Part shown: one piece after another, positions 13,308-27,377 of the stretch
Numbering within the stretch: the stretch's first letter is position 1
Layout: every line of letters starts with the position of its first letter
Assembly: GCA_023053545.1 (NCBI GenBank)
Contig: JAKZAN010000005.1
Location: 7,378,001 to 7,442,000, forward strand
Length of the DNA stretch: 64,000 bases
Source of the DNA: Lepidurus packardi
Lineage: Eukaryota; Arthropoda; Branchiopoda; Notostraca; Triopsidae
Reading direction: 5' to 3'
The notes under the pieces: generated by a model
Told to the model about the DNA's origin: nothing
The model's database searches: none
Seen by the model: only the letters and a program-made list of their open reading frames with translations
Made by a program: the position numbers and the translations under genes

Positions 13308-13946
13308 TTAAGCGCGTTTATTTTCTGTAGTGCGTCTCTTTGCTTATATTGTTGTTTTTTTGTCGCGAGGGTGATTAGGTTCAGTCGCTTATACCTTGAG
13401 TAACGTCGCATATAGCTGATAGTGAAACTGCTTTTTGTGTTACGCGATTTATTCCTAGTTCAAACTGACACGGAAAGCGAGAAAGTGACGTGGGCTTAAT
13501 TAGTTTGGTTCTGAGGGCTTGTGTAGTCTGGCGTGTCTCTCCTTCCAGTTCCAAGGCAAGAAAACCTCCAGTTCAAGCTTTCTTAAAAAAAGCGGTTTAC
13601 GTCATATCGCATCACGTGTGTTACCGTTTAGCAGGCCTTGTAAAAGCTAAAGGACTACAGTGCACTATTCAAGTCATAGTCTTTCTTCTCAGCCGATTTT
13701 TATCACAACTAATAACGTTTAAATCAAAAACGAAAGCATTTCATCCATTAAAAAACCTTGTTTAGATCAGGTCAACGGCACTGACTAATTTTTAAGCGCT
13801 TTCTTTGGCTTTAATTGTTTTACAAGACTTATTCCTTAAGGATTTTTTCCTCCCAAAAATTATAAAAAAAATGGCAGTAGGGCCATGGTTGACAGCGTGA
13901 TAGCGCTGAACAGAAGTTAAGAGGCCATGGGAAGGAATTGAATTAC

Positions 13947-14215
13947 CTGTAACATGTAACCCCGCGTGTAATCTTCCAAGGTCCATCCGAAGCCGGCCAA
14001 CACTTGGACGACGTCTTCAGGTGGTAACACGGAAAACAATCGATCTAAGAGGATCTTGAGCCGCACCGGCAGAGCTTGGCAGCCGTAAAGTGCCAAGCTG
14101 GCTACGTCGAACACTGTGTTGGGTAGAGCGGGTTCCACAGGCCCATTAGTGGAACCGTGATGGCTGAGCGCCGACCACGGTCCTGATGGCAGCGGCAAAC
14201 CCAATTTGTCCAATG
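13947..14215 (-). CDS. Basonuclin gene, conserved internal exon
   Basis: This 269-nt exon has a TTTTTGTAG acceptor and a CAG|GTAATT donor. It encodes (A)[11 protein letters not shown]..., [20 protein letters not shown] and [18 protein letters not shown], then [16 protein letters not shown]. This is the N-terminal basonuclin homology region; vertebrate proteins read [29 protein letters not shown] and WTLRDYVRGYILQ. It enters in phase 1 (Ala codon split G|CA) and leaves in phase 0, fitting its neighbours exactly. No zinc finger is present. The biochemical role of this block is not well defined. A reading frame continuing past the donor is simply intron. Confidence 0.95.
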
Positions 14216-17200
14216 CTACAAAAAGAAACAAGTAATAAATTAAGTGAAATCATCTTTCCGACTATTTTTCCCTTCTTTTACGCAATTTCTCTTTTGTGGG
14301 GAACAATATCCGTTCGTTTCCAAACGTTTGAAATTTAAATGTAAAAGGGCGCTTGTTTCAAGGAAGTGGTTTTGTTCTTATAAAGAAGGCAACTTTTGTT
14401 CTTTTTTTCCTGAAAAAAGTTGCCAAGCATAGTATGGAAGATGATGGATAATGAGGAAGAAACATGAAGTGGGGGGAGGGGGGAAAAGAGAAAAAAAGGG
14501 CTTTTGTCTTTGCTCGGCTCTTTTACTAAACTCGCAAAAGGGGCCAAAGAATGGCAAGGAGATGGTGGGGAGTCTATAAGGATAGAAACCCCCCCCAATT
14601 ATGGTCAAAACATACGACTGTATATGTGACGCTATAACCTCGCTCCGGCATCCTCTTCTCATGGATCCAGACAGAAATAAAAGGGCTATTCATCAAAGGG
14701 GTTTCCGAGCCAGGTGCAATTAAGTGTTGGCAAACTTTCCATGCTTATGGCGTCCTCAGCTCCAGCAGCAACTCGTTTCCTTTTAGCGACCGAAGTCGTT
14801 GGCTGGTGTGTGTCGTCCTGTATAATTTTCTTTGTGGTATGGCCCTGGCTCGTAGCCTAAATGAGTCCCCCCGTAATATCACAAGCGAAAAAATGTTCTT
14901 TTCCTTTTTTCTTTCTGGCTTCGTCTCCACCCTTTATCTTTCTAAACCATCACTGGAACCTGGCGCTCCTCATTTTCATTATACCGTGGGTCCTAACTCG
15001 CCCCGGAGTGTACGACAGCAATAAGGAGGAATAAATGCTGTCCCAGTGCTTAAAATTTTAACGCTCGGAGAGAAACCTGAGAGCTATGGGGCTTGGAAAA
15101 GTTAGATGCCTTTTAGTTAGCTTGGGCGAAAAGGGAACTCCGCCATGATTAGCATAATAAAGCTAATGGGAACTTACAAGGTTCTTTCCAATTTCTTTCC
15201 CTGTGCTCCCCCCTTCTTCTTCTTCTTTTCGACGATTGTTTTTCGCGCGCACTCGAAAACTCTTACCCGGGGTAAAACAGTCCGGGGCACCAAAGTATTG
15301 GTGTAGGGAAATTACTGAACCCTTGTAATATGTTTTCCCAAGTCTGTTTGGGGGAATTAGAACCCTGTCATTTGCGTTATCGATCATTTGCATTCGGTGA
15401 GTCTTAGCCCGCTTAGACAATACAATGTATGGACTCGCTCGGGCATTAAGGAGGTTCAAAGTTTCTTCAAAAGTTTCGAAGCTCTCTTGGTGAACACACA
15501 CATACCACCTGTGCGTCTCTTTTAGCTTTCCCGGTTATTCTTAATTGCGGGCCCAGTAAAAGGACAAGAGGCTTTAATAGCCAAAACATTAGTGTTCTTT
15601 TTCGGTGGCTAAGAGAAATATGGGAAGAGTTTGGGAAAAGCTGACCACAAGTCGTGTCCCAGAGAGCAGGTTTCCAGTCACACAAAAGCGAAGAAAAATC
15701 GTTGGTTCTCGGCGGTTAAAGGTCATGGTGGGCAATTGTTGGCAATAATGGAGCATGTCAGACTTGAAAAGACGCCGCTGAGACCCTGATAATGATACGC
15801 GGCGCTTGTTGACAAACGACTTGGTCGAGATGGAAAATCGTTCCTCGTTGGCTCCGGAGTTTAACATGTAAATAACTGCCCCCAAAACCCGGTCAAACGA
15901 GGTGTCGAAACAGTTTTCCCGAGAGTGCGAGAAGATTTCTGATTTGCCTCAATCGCGGAATTGAACGAAAACGAACAAGGAAACCTACTGATATGTTTGG
16001 ACCTTTTTTCCCGGGAGAGAGAGGGAGAGAATAACTGGGGCGTGTATAACGATAAATTAACCGTGAGATTGAAGGAAAAGCAAGCGACCCTGCGTTAACC
16101 CCCTCGCCCCCTTAAAGAAAGAAAGGAAGAAGAAAAAAATATTTTTGCTAGTAATAGTGCCGAAACCCCCATCAAGACAAAAGGCCGACTCTTCCTAGAT
16201 ATCGTTTTTGGTCCATTGTTATATCCATAGGCATAGGGATTCTTTTTTGCTCTAGCTGACACGATCTTCTCAATAAAAGGAACGAAAAACTTTTCAGGGA
16301 AAGCTAGAGTCATACTTGAGAGGGCGACAATGAATAACTACCACTCCGCTCGCTCTCCTCCCACTCCAAGTTGACTTATCTTTGGGTTTGAAAATAGCCC
16401 CAAAAGTATAGACCTTTACCTTCGTTAAGAAGTGTTCTGCTTTTCGTCTCTATTTTGTATATTTTTTAAAAAAGTTATTAGGCATTGTGGTTAAAACTTT
16501 TGTTGAATTCAGGCTTCGGATTTTAGCACAGCAATTTTCCTCGAGCGTCTAGTAGAACTTTTTTTTTGTGTGTAAAAGTTTCGGAACAAGGGGGGAGTCT
16601 TTTTACAAAAGACCCCTAATTAACGCAGCGTTCTTGGCATTTTGGATTTTAGCTGAAAAGGAAAGTACTTAAGTGAAAAAAAAAATACCCGTTCGAGTGT
16701 GGAGAAGGTTTGGGCTTAAAAGAAAGAATGTTGTTGTTACTCATTTGCATCAAGTTGTCGCGTTGGATGAGCCTCGTTAGCTTCGATGCTCCCTTACAGG
16801 ATACAGGCCATACACTAAGCTGTTTAGCCAGGAATGCGAGGAATGTTTGCGAGAAGGAGGGCTTTTAAGCCCGAACGTGTGTCACCTCCCCCCTACACGG
16901 CTCCGTAAGTAAATTGAAATGGAAATGGATGAAAAGATTGACAAGATTTCCGAGATGTCAATAGCTTCTATGCTAATTTGTGCCCACTTGGGTTCGCTTT
17001 TGATTCCTTCTTTTGCTGCAAGGAAAAGGAGGTTTGCCCAAGGCCGCCAAAGTTTTAAAGCAAAGGAGCGATACAGCTAACTTGGATTTCCAGTTTTCGG
17101 GACCCTTTCAGGGGGCTTGTTGCTACAACTGATGGTGTCACGATTAGGACTCTACGACACCACTTAAGATGATATCAGGACCCCCAACCACATGTGACGA

Positions 17201-17449
17201 GGAGGGAAGTGACTGAAAACCGACGGTGACAACGTAGTAAATGGACTTTTTCCCGGATTCGGACTGTGCAGGAAGCCAAAACCCCACTTCACTTCGCGTT
17301 TTCCATCTTATCAGATGTTGAGCCCCTTATACCCCAACGCCTATCGGTAGTTTCTACAACTGCGTACCTGTGCGCTGTACATTCGGCTTTTGGAATATAT
17401 AGTATGGCGGAAAGTTATCAGACAGATGAACAGCCTTCCTTAACGTTTA

Positions 17450-17504
17450 CAACCTTAACGTTTACAATCTTAACGTTTACAACCTTAATGTTTAATATAT
17501 ATAT
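17450..17504. repeat. 15-bp minisatellite (TTAACGTTTACAACC)
   Basis: There are three and a half near-identical tandem units, differing by C/T changes. They lie inside the 13-kb basonuclin intron. Confidence 0.8.
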
Positions 17505-18463
17505 GTAAAAATAGGTGGACAGACTGACAAGACACATATATTGGTTTTCGTGTCAACTTCATTCTTTGATTGAGAGGCAACGGGGCAGGCTATAGGATTG
17601 TACAGTTGAGGTTGGCGGTTAATGGGAATTTTAATGGGAACTCTTTTAGTTGGTTCCCAAATCAAATTTAGTTTATGATCCCATTGCAGGAAAAACGTAG
17701 GAAATTGTCTTTGACGGCTGTGATTTAATGCATGACGGGTTGTTTGCATTTTGTTCCCATAATTTTGGCGTCTGTTTCTTATACTCTACAATGTTTGTTA
17801 TAGTGCGGCTGTTGGCTGCGAGGCTTTCGCCACTCGAAACGCTTTTTGGTCGTTTCTGATGTGCTGGTGGCACGGCAAGGTTACTACATGTGGTGGCGTT
17901 GGGGATGGAGAAGTATTGTTGTTAGAGACAAACCCGGTCGTTCGGCCTGGCCGGGGATAGGACTTGACTTGGACTTTGCTCCATCCATCAAAGTCCTACC
18001 TACCTGTAATTGTCACTGACGGAGAACTGCGGTCACACCGTAATTACGGTGCTAGCAAGAGAGCGAGAGAAAGAGAAAAGACAAAGCAAAAAGAGAGACA
18101 AACCCAAGCACATACCAGTGGCTATAAGAGCAAACAGAGCCCAAAAGACACATACATGAATGTGTGTATTTGCTGCGCCTGTGATTTGCTTCACCCATAT
18201 ACATCACCAAAAGCACAAAAAGCCTCTAAACTATAGCTCCGGATTCTCCCTGTCCCTATTTATCTGTTCAAGAAACGACTAAACACTAACGGCAACATAT
18301 TTCTTGAGACTAACAATCTTTTTTTCAAGATGACTTTCTTGCAGGTGCATCTCCACCTTGTGGACTGCAAAATGCCAGGTACAGTATCTGGGCACCTCGT
18401 ATGTCTTAAAGAAATGGTAAAATTCCGATAAAGTTGTAATACTACAATAAAAACAGAATTAAA

Positions 18464-18660
18464 AGGTAATTCACTATTGTTCAAGACACAGAAAAACAAT
18501 AAATTACTTTCAAATTCAGTGTTGAATTAAACTGGATTACCTTCAAATTCACTGTTGAAAAACAGTGAATCGATCGTTGGAAAACATTGTTTCTCTGTTG
18601 AAAATCTATTTTTTTTAACAGTGAATTACCTTATTTACTTTTGAGAATAGTGAATTGCCT
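18464..18660. mobile_element. Short terminal-inverted-repeat element (197 bp)
   Basis: The left end AGGTAATTCACTATTGTTCA is mirrored on the right by reverse complement AGGCAATTCACTATTCTCA. The interior repeats the related motifs TTCAAATTCA, CACTGTTGAA and AACAGTGAATTACCT in both orientations. It is noncoding and probably a MITE. No clear target duplication was found, so the superfamily is unassigned. Confidence 0.55.
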
Positions 18661-19559
18661 ATAAATTTGGCGTTAAAGTTAGGAAATTCTAACATACAAT
18701 TATGTTGCTATTTATTGTAAGCTTAAAAAAATATAAAGTGGAGCATTAGAAACGCGGTTAGAATCCGAAGGAATAAATAGCAAGCCAAAAATTAGAAACT
18801 ATTCAGAAACTATTCAAGTCTGAATTAGAAACTATTCAAGTCTGAAAACCAAAATTGGGACCTTGATCGGAAATGAGGTGTAACTGATTTTGCCTGACTC
18901 AATAATGGCCACTTAATCGTGACACGAGACGATGCTTCCATTAGAACTATTTCAACGGAAACCCTAACCGCGTCCTGAAAGCCAAGGATGCGTCTTTATA
19001 TAAAAAGAAATATATGTATACATGCACGCATTTAGGACGACTTAAAAATAAGGCGTGTCTATGGACCACGGCTCCTAAGGACGTCTCTTGGAGTAAAAGC
19101 ACGCTGCCCCAGGTATTCCGAGCTAATAATTAGCTACGTCGCTCTCTGACGAAGGGAGACAGTTTTCTGGTTTGGTTGGGGGGGGGGGGGGGGCAGCTAT
19201 GTGACAGCTGTGGCCGACCTGGCCACTTTTGGGGCTTTTGGCTTTGGTTTTGGGTCGTATTTTTAGGGGGGTGTCCTTCGCCAAACTAAATGCATTACCA
19301 AGAGAACTTGGTCTTTGACTTGTCGACATTTTCTTGGTCGTCTTGATATAGTGATGGACGGTATGTCAGCAGTAGACAGCGGGGGTGAGGGGGTGGGGGG
19401 TTACACCTCAAACGGGCCGAAAAGGTCCTCTCTTATGCGACACAACGGAGATAACCGCAAATTTGTAATTTCGAGAAGATTTTTTTTGAGGGGGGGATGG
19501 TCAACGAACCACTTTTCCTTTTCGTCATGAGGACAACGGTTTTCAGGCCTATTTATTCC

Positions 19560-19640
19560 TCATTTTAAAAGATTTTTAGAAGCTTTCTCATTTTAGAAGA
19601 TTTGTAGATTTCTCATGTTAGAAGATTTTTAGAAGATTCA
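19560..19640. repeat. Imperfect tandem repeat, about 25-28 bp unit
   Basis: Three degenerate units share TTAGAAGATTTxTAGA and TTTCTCAT. AT-rich, inside the basonuclin intron. Confidence 0.45.
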
Positions 19641-22600
19641 GTTAAAAAGAGAACTTTTTTCTTTTCGGGATTTGACGGGAAGATAAAGAAGATGCTTTAC
19701 ACAGATCGTGACGCGGCAACTGGGTTTTGAAAGATTCTTGTATAATGCGGCAAATGTGCGGTTTGATTATTGCAATCGTCCATGCGAGGACATGCTTGAC
19801 ATCCGCGTTGTTTACCGTGGCTTTGCATTGACAACCCGTCACCTTTTGTCTGTAGCTTGGCCCAAAGGAATACGAAACGAAAAAGGTGGGGAAAAAAGTG
19901 CCCACAAAAAGGAATTTTAATAGTTGTAGGTTATGATGGACATGCAGTCAGGCACGAAAGAAAGCCTTTCATTTTCTCGGTTTTGATGTATGAGTCGTCG
20001 GACGCGCTGAGAGACTGTTTTGGTGGGAGTTATGGCAGTGGGAAAAAGCTTTGCAAGAAAATGACGCATTTTATGCAATCTCACGCCTCCAATCTCAAGT
20101 TCTCCTTGACAACGAGTTGCAAGAGGGAGGCATGAGTATGATTGGCAGCCCAAATGAGCTAACGTCGCTTAAAAGAGTCCCCTTTTTTATACACTTTCAG
20201 TGACCTCAGTACAAACCCCGAAATGCACACATAAATCCCCAAGAACTTGATGCATTTTTTTTTTAATCCACGTATCCCCATAGCCCCTTGTGATGGCACC
20301 CAGATCAAATACTGGGCGGCACACGTTTTTCCTTTCCTGGCAGCTAGAACCCCTTTTCTAAAACTCTTTGAGTCTTTAGGTTGTTAAGTTGAGGCAGAGA
20401 ACTCAGAAGTGTTATCCCTCAACTCAAAGTTTCGGCAGTGCTTATCATTAGCGCTGTCAGCTTTTGGCTATTGAGACGTAACAAGACTGTGCATACATTA
20501 ATGTGTGGGTGGTACAACTTGTCTATATACACAGTTCTCCCTTTGAACAAAAGCTCAGATTTCTCGGAAAATGGCTGGGGATATTTGAATTTTCAAAGGC
20601 GAATGCCACGGCACGAGGGGTTTTGACGGCACATATTTACCCAAATATGCGGTGCAGAGCGAGTGGATGCTGCTCTGGCTACGCCGGATTACGGACAGTT
20701 ACAAAAGGCAGACAGGTGAAAAGGGTATAAGAAATGGTAAGATTTTGAACTTCTTCGAGCCGCAAAAGAGAAGAGCCTCTTGGCACCCCCCTCCTGCTCT
20801 CCTCCCTAACAAGGGCAAGAAAAGAGCCGCTCGAGATGGCAAAATTTCGACCTACGACTTCTCTCATTTTCCCCCAAGTTCCACGTGCCTTTGCACATCA
20901 TTATATTCTCCTATATTTTGACTTTATTGGAATAAAAAGGAGGCTGCAAGGGAGAAGGAGAAATAGTGTATTAAGAGTGGGGTCTTTTGTCTCCGGATTT
21001 AGCAATTATGTGCTTCAGAAATTGTGGGTACTTTTCGTTTCGACTTTTCGATTTCTAAAGTGTTCAAGAAACGCAAACAGTCCCTCGATGACGCTGCACT
21101 AAACAAGCGGTTTTGTATTGAACATGGGTGTCATTGATTTGGGGAGTCTTTAAAAGAGGAGGAAAATGACAGTTCTTACTGTTCCAAAAAAGATTCCTCT
21201 CCTCCCCCCAAAAATAAATGAAATAAAAATGAATTGGTGCTTTTCAAATTGCCGCCGAACTGCACGCAAGTCCCAAAAAGCGAATACCAAAAAATGCTTC
21301 AGAAATCTCTTGTTAGCAAAGGACACTCTTGGCTTCAGAAAGCTATTGTTGAACGCAAAAATTTGACAATGTTTAGGGGGACACAAATGTCAAGTTGTCA
21401 TAATAGAAGTGCCAAGCCTGTCTCCATGTCATGCGGTGCTGCTCCAGCAGGTGACAAGGAACAAAGCCTATTGTGGAACCCACGAGGAGTCTTTATAAAA
21501 CGGAAATAGTTTGTGATGAATTAAAAGCCTGAAAATAAGAGCCTCTATGACGTTCTTTCTATAACAAAAAAGAGCGGCAATCAAAAAGTTACCTTAAAGA
21601 GACCTTAAGCCATCAAGAACCATACAGTCCCAAAGCGACAATGACGTGGCAAATCCAGAGTCCATCAGTAAAATGCAGAAGCTGCTATCTCTTCTTTTTA
21701 TATATAAATATTTAAAGAAAAAAATAAATTGAAAAAGAAAGGCTGTGGTATGTTCCATCATCATGGACAGCCATACCCTTTTGCATATCATCCTCTCAAA
21801 TGGGGCCTTTAACGAGACGAGACATTTCTTCGGTGTTTCGTCCTATATGTACACATACACCGCAGCAATTCATGGGGAGAATCTTTTAGTGGCAATCGTC
21901 AGTCGGGAGACAATTGAAGGTACTACAAGGGGGGGGGGGGGACCCTTGGTTTAAAGAAGTGTTCCGGCAACGTTCTAGGGAGTATTTAATGCTTTTCTGA
22001 AAAGCTTTTATGCAACTAGCACCTCTTCATTTTTTTATTATTTTTTTTTACTGGGCTTTTTGTTGGATTTCCCAAATCTATGACAACGTCAACCTGTCTA
22101 GCAACGCGAACCATTGAGCTGTCATCACATTTCCAACCATTTTCCGGATTCAACGTCAGGGAAATAATTCTCATTCACTTTTCTAACGCTCTTTCTTCTG
22201 CTATGTTCTATTGGATTTTGTTTCACCAGCAAGACAAGTAAGAAAAAAAAACTCTACACACTTTTTTAAAAAAGAAAATATTGTTGCGCTTTGTGCAATG
22301 GTTTGTGGGTGAAATTCACGATTTGGCTAAACGTTTGGGTTTTGAGATCGTTAACATTGGGGAAATACTCGAAATACAGGGGTTTTAGAAGAGAGTCATC
22401 GTTGGCTAGGTCTCTATGATGTCGCTCAACCATAAACGGCATCCATATCATTCAGATTACAAGTATTTCTGTCCTGCTGTGACACTAATGAAGAAGACGG
22501 GGAAGAAGACGAGTTGGGAGCTTGTTGTTGTTGGTTTCGTGTCCCGCAGAAGAAGAAAGTCCCTTGCTTGGAGCCAACTTTGGCAATCCTTCGGCGACAA

Positions 22601-25600
22601 GTTTTTTCCTCGAATTTTCACAGTCACAGTTGGACTGGTCATCACACAACTGAGCATAGCCAGTAGTGATTAAGACTGAATGGGACTCGCAGATACGGTT
22701 AGTGCCGCCGGAAATTTCTTCATGCCTGGTTTTCATCCTTTCTGTTGGCTTTAAAGTTGGCTGTATGGGAATCTTGGGTCAAATCATGATGAAAGCATTG
22801 GAAAATCTTTTTAGTCGTTTTGCATTCTTGTAGAAAACCAAAACCAAAGCGTTTACTCCTGGTTTTGGGAACGTTTGGGCTTTTGAATTTCGAATCCACC
22901 GTTAGGAGATCAGTCTTTGGAGAAAAATGTTCGTTTTCTTATAAGGAATAAAAACGCGACACAGATCTACATTGAGGCAAGTTCTTTACATTTACGCAAA
23001 ACTGTTATCAGAAAAACTTTCGATAAAACGTCAACTGCGTTAGCTTTGTCGCCTTAAAACTTCCAGGGCAAGATAATTGTGAACCGGAAAGCTGACAAGT
23101 GGGGTTTTCTGACTCTGTTCGCAATGCTATAGAGAAGATAACCCGAATCTTGGTTTTTATTCTAGACTTTATATGGCTTTTATGTGTCGAGTTGTCCCAT
23201 AAATTAAAAAAAACTGGAGTTAGCGTTTGATAAGACTGGCTGGCAAGGGCGAGCTTTTATCTTTTTTCGAGATTTCACAGACATCAAAGCGGCTGTGCTA
23301 TGCGAATGTTGGCATTACTGCTGTGCATCCACTCACTGTACAACTTGAAAACTCGGGATTCGGGAGGAATTTTCTCATCAACTGTTTGACTACATTGTGA
23401 GCATGAACCATGTTTCCCCGATATGAAATCAGACAAAAGGAAAATTACCGATAGAGCAAAGAGTTTATTCGTCAAAGTTCTATAAAAAAAAGCTTTATAA
23501 CCACTAGTTTCAATTTCAACAGCCCTCTGCTTGGCTTGATATATATTTCCTCCCACAGATTAGGATTCCTTTTTATTATTATTTTCTTTTTTTTAAGAGT
23601 ACCTTACCCCCTGGTGGAATTCCTAAGAGGGACCGAGACCGAGGGGTGCATCTCTTTTTTTAACAGTTTATTATTAGGTATACCCCGAAACGTTTTGCAT
23701 CTGTTGAACTGGATACGATTCTTTTGATGTCTTCTGTATAGAGAGAGGATTCTTGCCGTATTGCTGTGAATGTGTCTCTTCTGGCATATTGGCCAATATC
23801 ATCCTGTTTCAATAGCAATATACAAGGGGTTCCTCCATATTTTCCACTTGTGTGAATCTCAACAAAGCCTGGCTTTTTTATTTCGTTAGAGGGAGAGGTT
23901 AAAAAAGTAGAGAGCGAGGTCCTTGTGACATTGTATCTTTTATCTTTTCGTACAGAGAATCCTTACTTTGAAAAGGACAAGATAATGTGTCTACAACCCA
24001 AGTTTTTCCGTTACATTGCACAATTATTTAGCTGCTAATAATCAGAAAATTCCCATAAGTAAGAATGGCAATCATCACAGCAGCTGTTGCTAATAGAAAA
24101 AAAGAGAACACCATAGAAAAAAATGGGAATACGGGGAAAAAACGCTTCGCGGTTGAAGTAGTGGTTGGACAATGTCCAAACCCATGTTGAACATGGATGA
24201 AGGGCGCAGCTTGTCAGACCATGTTTCGCGTCCAGGTGAATCTGGACATCGGGGGTGATACAAGGGACCCCCCTTTGTATAAAAGAAAAAAAAAGAATAA
24301 AAAAGTCGTTTGTGCTTCTCTTCACTAACGGATGCTGAGTTGATAGCTCTAGCGTCTGGTCGATGACTATTACCCCCCTACGTTAGCCTCCAATGCACAA
24401 AGATTCCGAAATCTCAGAAAAATACGAAAAACGGAAAAACCCACGCATATGGCTTGGTTTGGCAAGGGTGGTCCGTACTAGGGTTGACAGGGACAGTTTG
24501 ATTACAAGGTGGAGACAGATGAATAGCAAATGGGGTCTTGTAGGCTGGGGAGCTTGGTCCTCTCTTGTGTCTCAAAATAACCTCCGGAACTGAAAGCTGA
24601 ACTTCCCACTTGAGTTTTGCACCCTGTAAAAGTTATTGATTTCTTGCCCCTTGTGTGTGTGCTTCTTAAAAGCTTGCCGGCCTCCATGCTTGGCATTACT
24701 TGATATTATATTGGGTCTGCCAGTTCATTAAAAAAAACAAAAATAATGAAAAAAAAGTATTGCTGGTCACATTCCGCGGCTCTCAAAACGATCTTACCTG
24801 CGAGATGAACCTAGGACCCCCCGCATTGTCGTCTGTATGAGTGTGCGGGAATGTACTAGCAACCTTTAAAATCTTAAGTCAGCCCTGAAGCGTGGCGTGC
24901 GCTCGCTTTTGGTGCCCATGAGTACCGTCTTTTATCTTTGATGTCGTCCAGCTCTTTTCGCTAGCAAGAAGAGATAACCTTTTTGCTTTTAGTCTTTTGG
25001 CTTCTTGCTCATGGGTTTAGTTTGTCCTTCTACCCTTACCTTCTTTGTTTTGGGATGCTTGCTGTCTCGAAGACTGGGCAAGTCGGCGGCTGTGGCCGTA
25101 TGCCATCATTAGCATACGAAATAATGGGAAACACGAGGAAATTCTTGCGGGCAAAACGTTATATTCTGGTATGTCTGTGTCGTTTGTTGTCCATATAAAA
25201 GTACCCCGCGTTCGATGAACCTCATGCCCAAGCCGGCCAAAGCGGTCAGGCCAGGATATTTGGGCTGCCGGGCGAGCGTTTTCTCGTTCGCTACTATGGG
25301 TAGTGTCACTTCATTTGCATAGGTGTCTGTGTTTCTCAGATCCCACAGCCGGAGGGAGGGTACACGTATACAAACCAATACAGGTGCGACTGCTTCGACG
25401 CGGCATGTTAGATCAAACTCCTCCCCCTGCGGGGTGACAGTGACGTATGTGCGACAGGTAACGGAGACTCCCCCTGAAAGCCCAGGTACACGACGACGAC
25501 ACACACCCTCATTGGCTAAAGCTTTCTGGCCTGCTTGTCTATCAGGCAGGTTGGATGCGTCAAATCCTACCGTACTTGTAAAACGTGTTTCGCCAGTTCA

Positions 25601-27377
25601 TACGCGGCACGGTGGATATGTATGGATCATGCGGACCGTGGAGCACATGCGGGTCCTGTATCCTGTCTTGGTTAACAACGAGGGCAAGGAATATCTCTTA
25701 TTCCGCGGATTTTAGTCATTGCTGAACTTTCTTTTAGCGCCTGTCCCTGTCCATCAACGTGCGGGCACACAGAGCCCAATAGCACGTTTCGGACTTCTTG
25801 TTTCCTTCTTTCCTTCCCCGATCCCGAAAACTTAAGGGGTAGGGACATTGTTTGCGGTCAGATTGGGAGTTTTTCTTGTCACTCATGCTTTCCACATGGA
25901 AAAGAAGTTGGCTCTTCTCAGTTTTTAGACATGGCGTATAACGTATGTGCGTAGCAGTAAAGAGGCAAAGTAACTGCTAACGGGAGAACGAGGAGAGAAG
26001 GGAATGGTTGGGTAGAAGCGAGTCCGGTTACGGAACTTGATACTGCGTCTGGCTAATTCGGAAGGCACGCGACCTCTTGGACATTTGAATGCGAACCTTT
26101 TCAACCCAACATACCAGACACTTATGCCCACTTGCCACATTACATCAACAGCTCTCAGCTTTTTCTTTAAAAATAGGGTAGGAAAATATTCTAAAAAGTA
26201 GCATGAAAGTTGAGTTTAGGCTTCGAAACGGATCCAGAAAGATCTACGTCACGCTCGGTTATCAAACGCATTTGAAGGTGGGATTTTCTTTTTCATGTTT
26301 CTCTTTTTTTTCTACATGCTTGGTTAGTACAACCAAACGATATCCGAACGAGTTCTGTATTTTAAGGAACGAAAATGAAGGTCTTGGATTTTTTTGTTCT
26401 TGTTCTGAAACCAAGACAATGCATGTTGGCTTGGTAGACTGGACGATGGGTGCCAAAGCTATGATTATGTCCATGGAACTGGAAAAATAATGACCTAGGA
26501 AGGAAATGGGTTTTGGTTAAGACCTCCGGTACGAGCTAACACGAGAATCTTGAAAGGCCATGGCATGTATATAGAGCATAAGAACGTAAAACAAAAACGT
26601 GAAATAATTCAAATAAATAACTTTTTGAGCATTTTTTGTCGTGACATGTCAATGCGCTTGCTTGGCTAATATTGCAGGGACTCAAGACAAGGATTGGCTC
26701 TTGGCAACGGTAGTGGGCGACGTAAGGTGACACTACGGCGACGCACACGACAGTTCGTGAGCGAGCCAAGGGAAAAGAGCGAGAGAAAAAGACAGATACG
26801 TTGACTGCCTTTTAGGATCGTTGGCAAAAGGTTCGAATATAGCCTGGCACCCGCCCATCGAGCGAAGGACGTGTCATGCTCACGCTCACGGAATCCGTTG
26901 TTTCGGATTGGCACGGGATAAACATCTCTTCTTTAATACCCAAATTGGAGGGCTGTGAGCAAAAGGGACAGGAACGTATCGAGCATCGGGCGGATCACGC
27001 GGGGCAGAGGACAATTAGAAAAACCTGTTTCTTTCATATTTTTTTTCTCCATCTTTTTTTCTTAACGACGTTTTTGTCTTTGCCTGGACCCTTTTTGTCG
27101 CTTTTTTTGCTGCCTTGGTATAGATTATGCTACGGGTTTTTAGGCAAGTTGTTACGACTTTCTTGGTATATATATCCGAAAGTTTCAGGGGGGTAGGGAG
27201 GTTCACTCGCGCGCCGTGAAAATAGGAAGACAAGCCTCAGCTCAAAGTATTGATCGTTTGCTCACGCTCACGCTCCCAGCAGTGTAACACGTTCCCCAAG
27301 ATTTTGCAGCCAAAGACCTTTCTCCCCCCACCCCCCCCCCTGAAGACTAGTGCACAAGGCAAAGGAGTTGAACTTAC

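Larger units (their letters stand above)
10698..13946 (-). other. Intron of the basonuclin gene (3.2 kb)
   Basis: It is bounded by a CAG|GTAATT donor at 13,946 and a TATAG acceptor at 10,698 on the minus strand, joining GYMLQ to [10 protein letters not shown] in phase 0. This is the same joint as in vertebrate basonuclins (RGYVLQ-DA). It contains a TTAA-flanked MITE at 12,921-13,307 and a perfect 9-bp-arm CTG-rich palindrome at 11,557-11,577. The polypyrimidine stretch near 12,295-12,330 may offer GAGA-type sites. No internal gene is supported. Confidence 0.85.
14216..27377 (-). other. Long intron of the basonuclin gene (13.2 kb)
   Basis: It joins HGWVPH-A to LDKLG, matching the vertebrate joint HGWVAHALDKL. 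Contents include a TIR element at 18,464-18,660, a 15-bp minisatellite at 17,450-17,504, imperfect AGAAGATTTTT repeats at 19,560-19,640, G runs near 19,180 and 21,930, and adjacent palindromes near 24,163-24,195. ORFs of up to 131 codons near 25.1-25.7 kb lack recognisable domains. A long intron in a developmental regulator is a likely place for enhancers (inference). Confidence 0.85.

Noticed and set aside
25109-25715. Overlapping ORFs of 131 (minus) and 130 (plus) codons
   Set aside because: No recognisable domain, no matching splice structure, opposite-strand overlap typical of locally GC-rich noncoding DNA.
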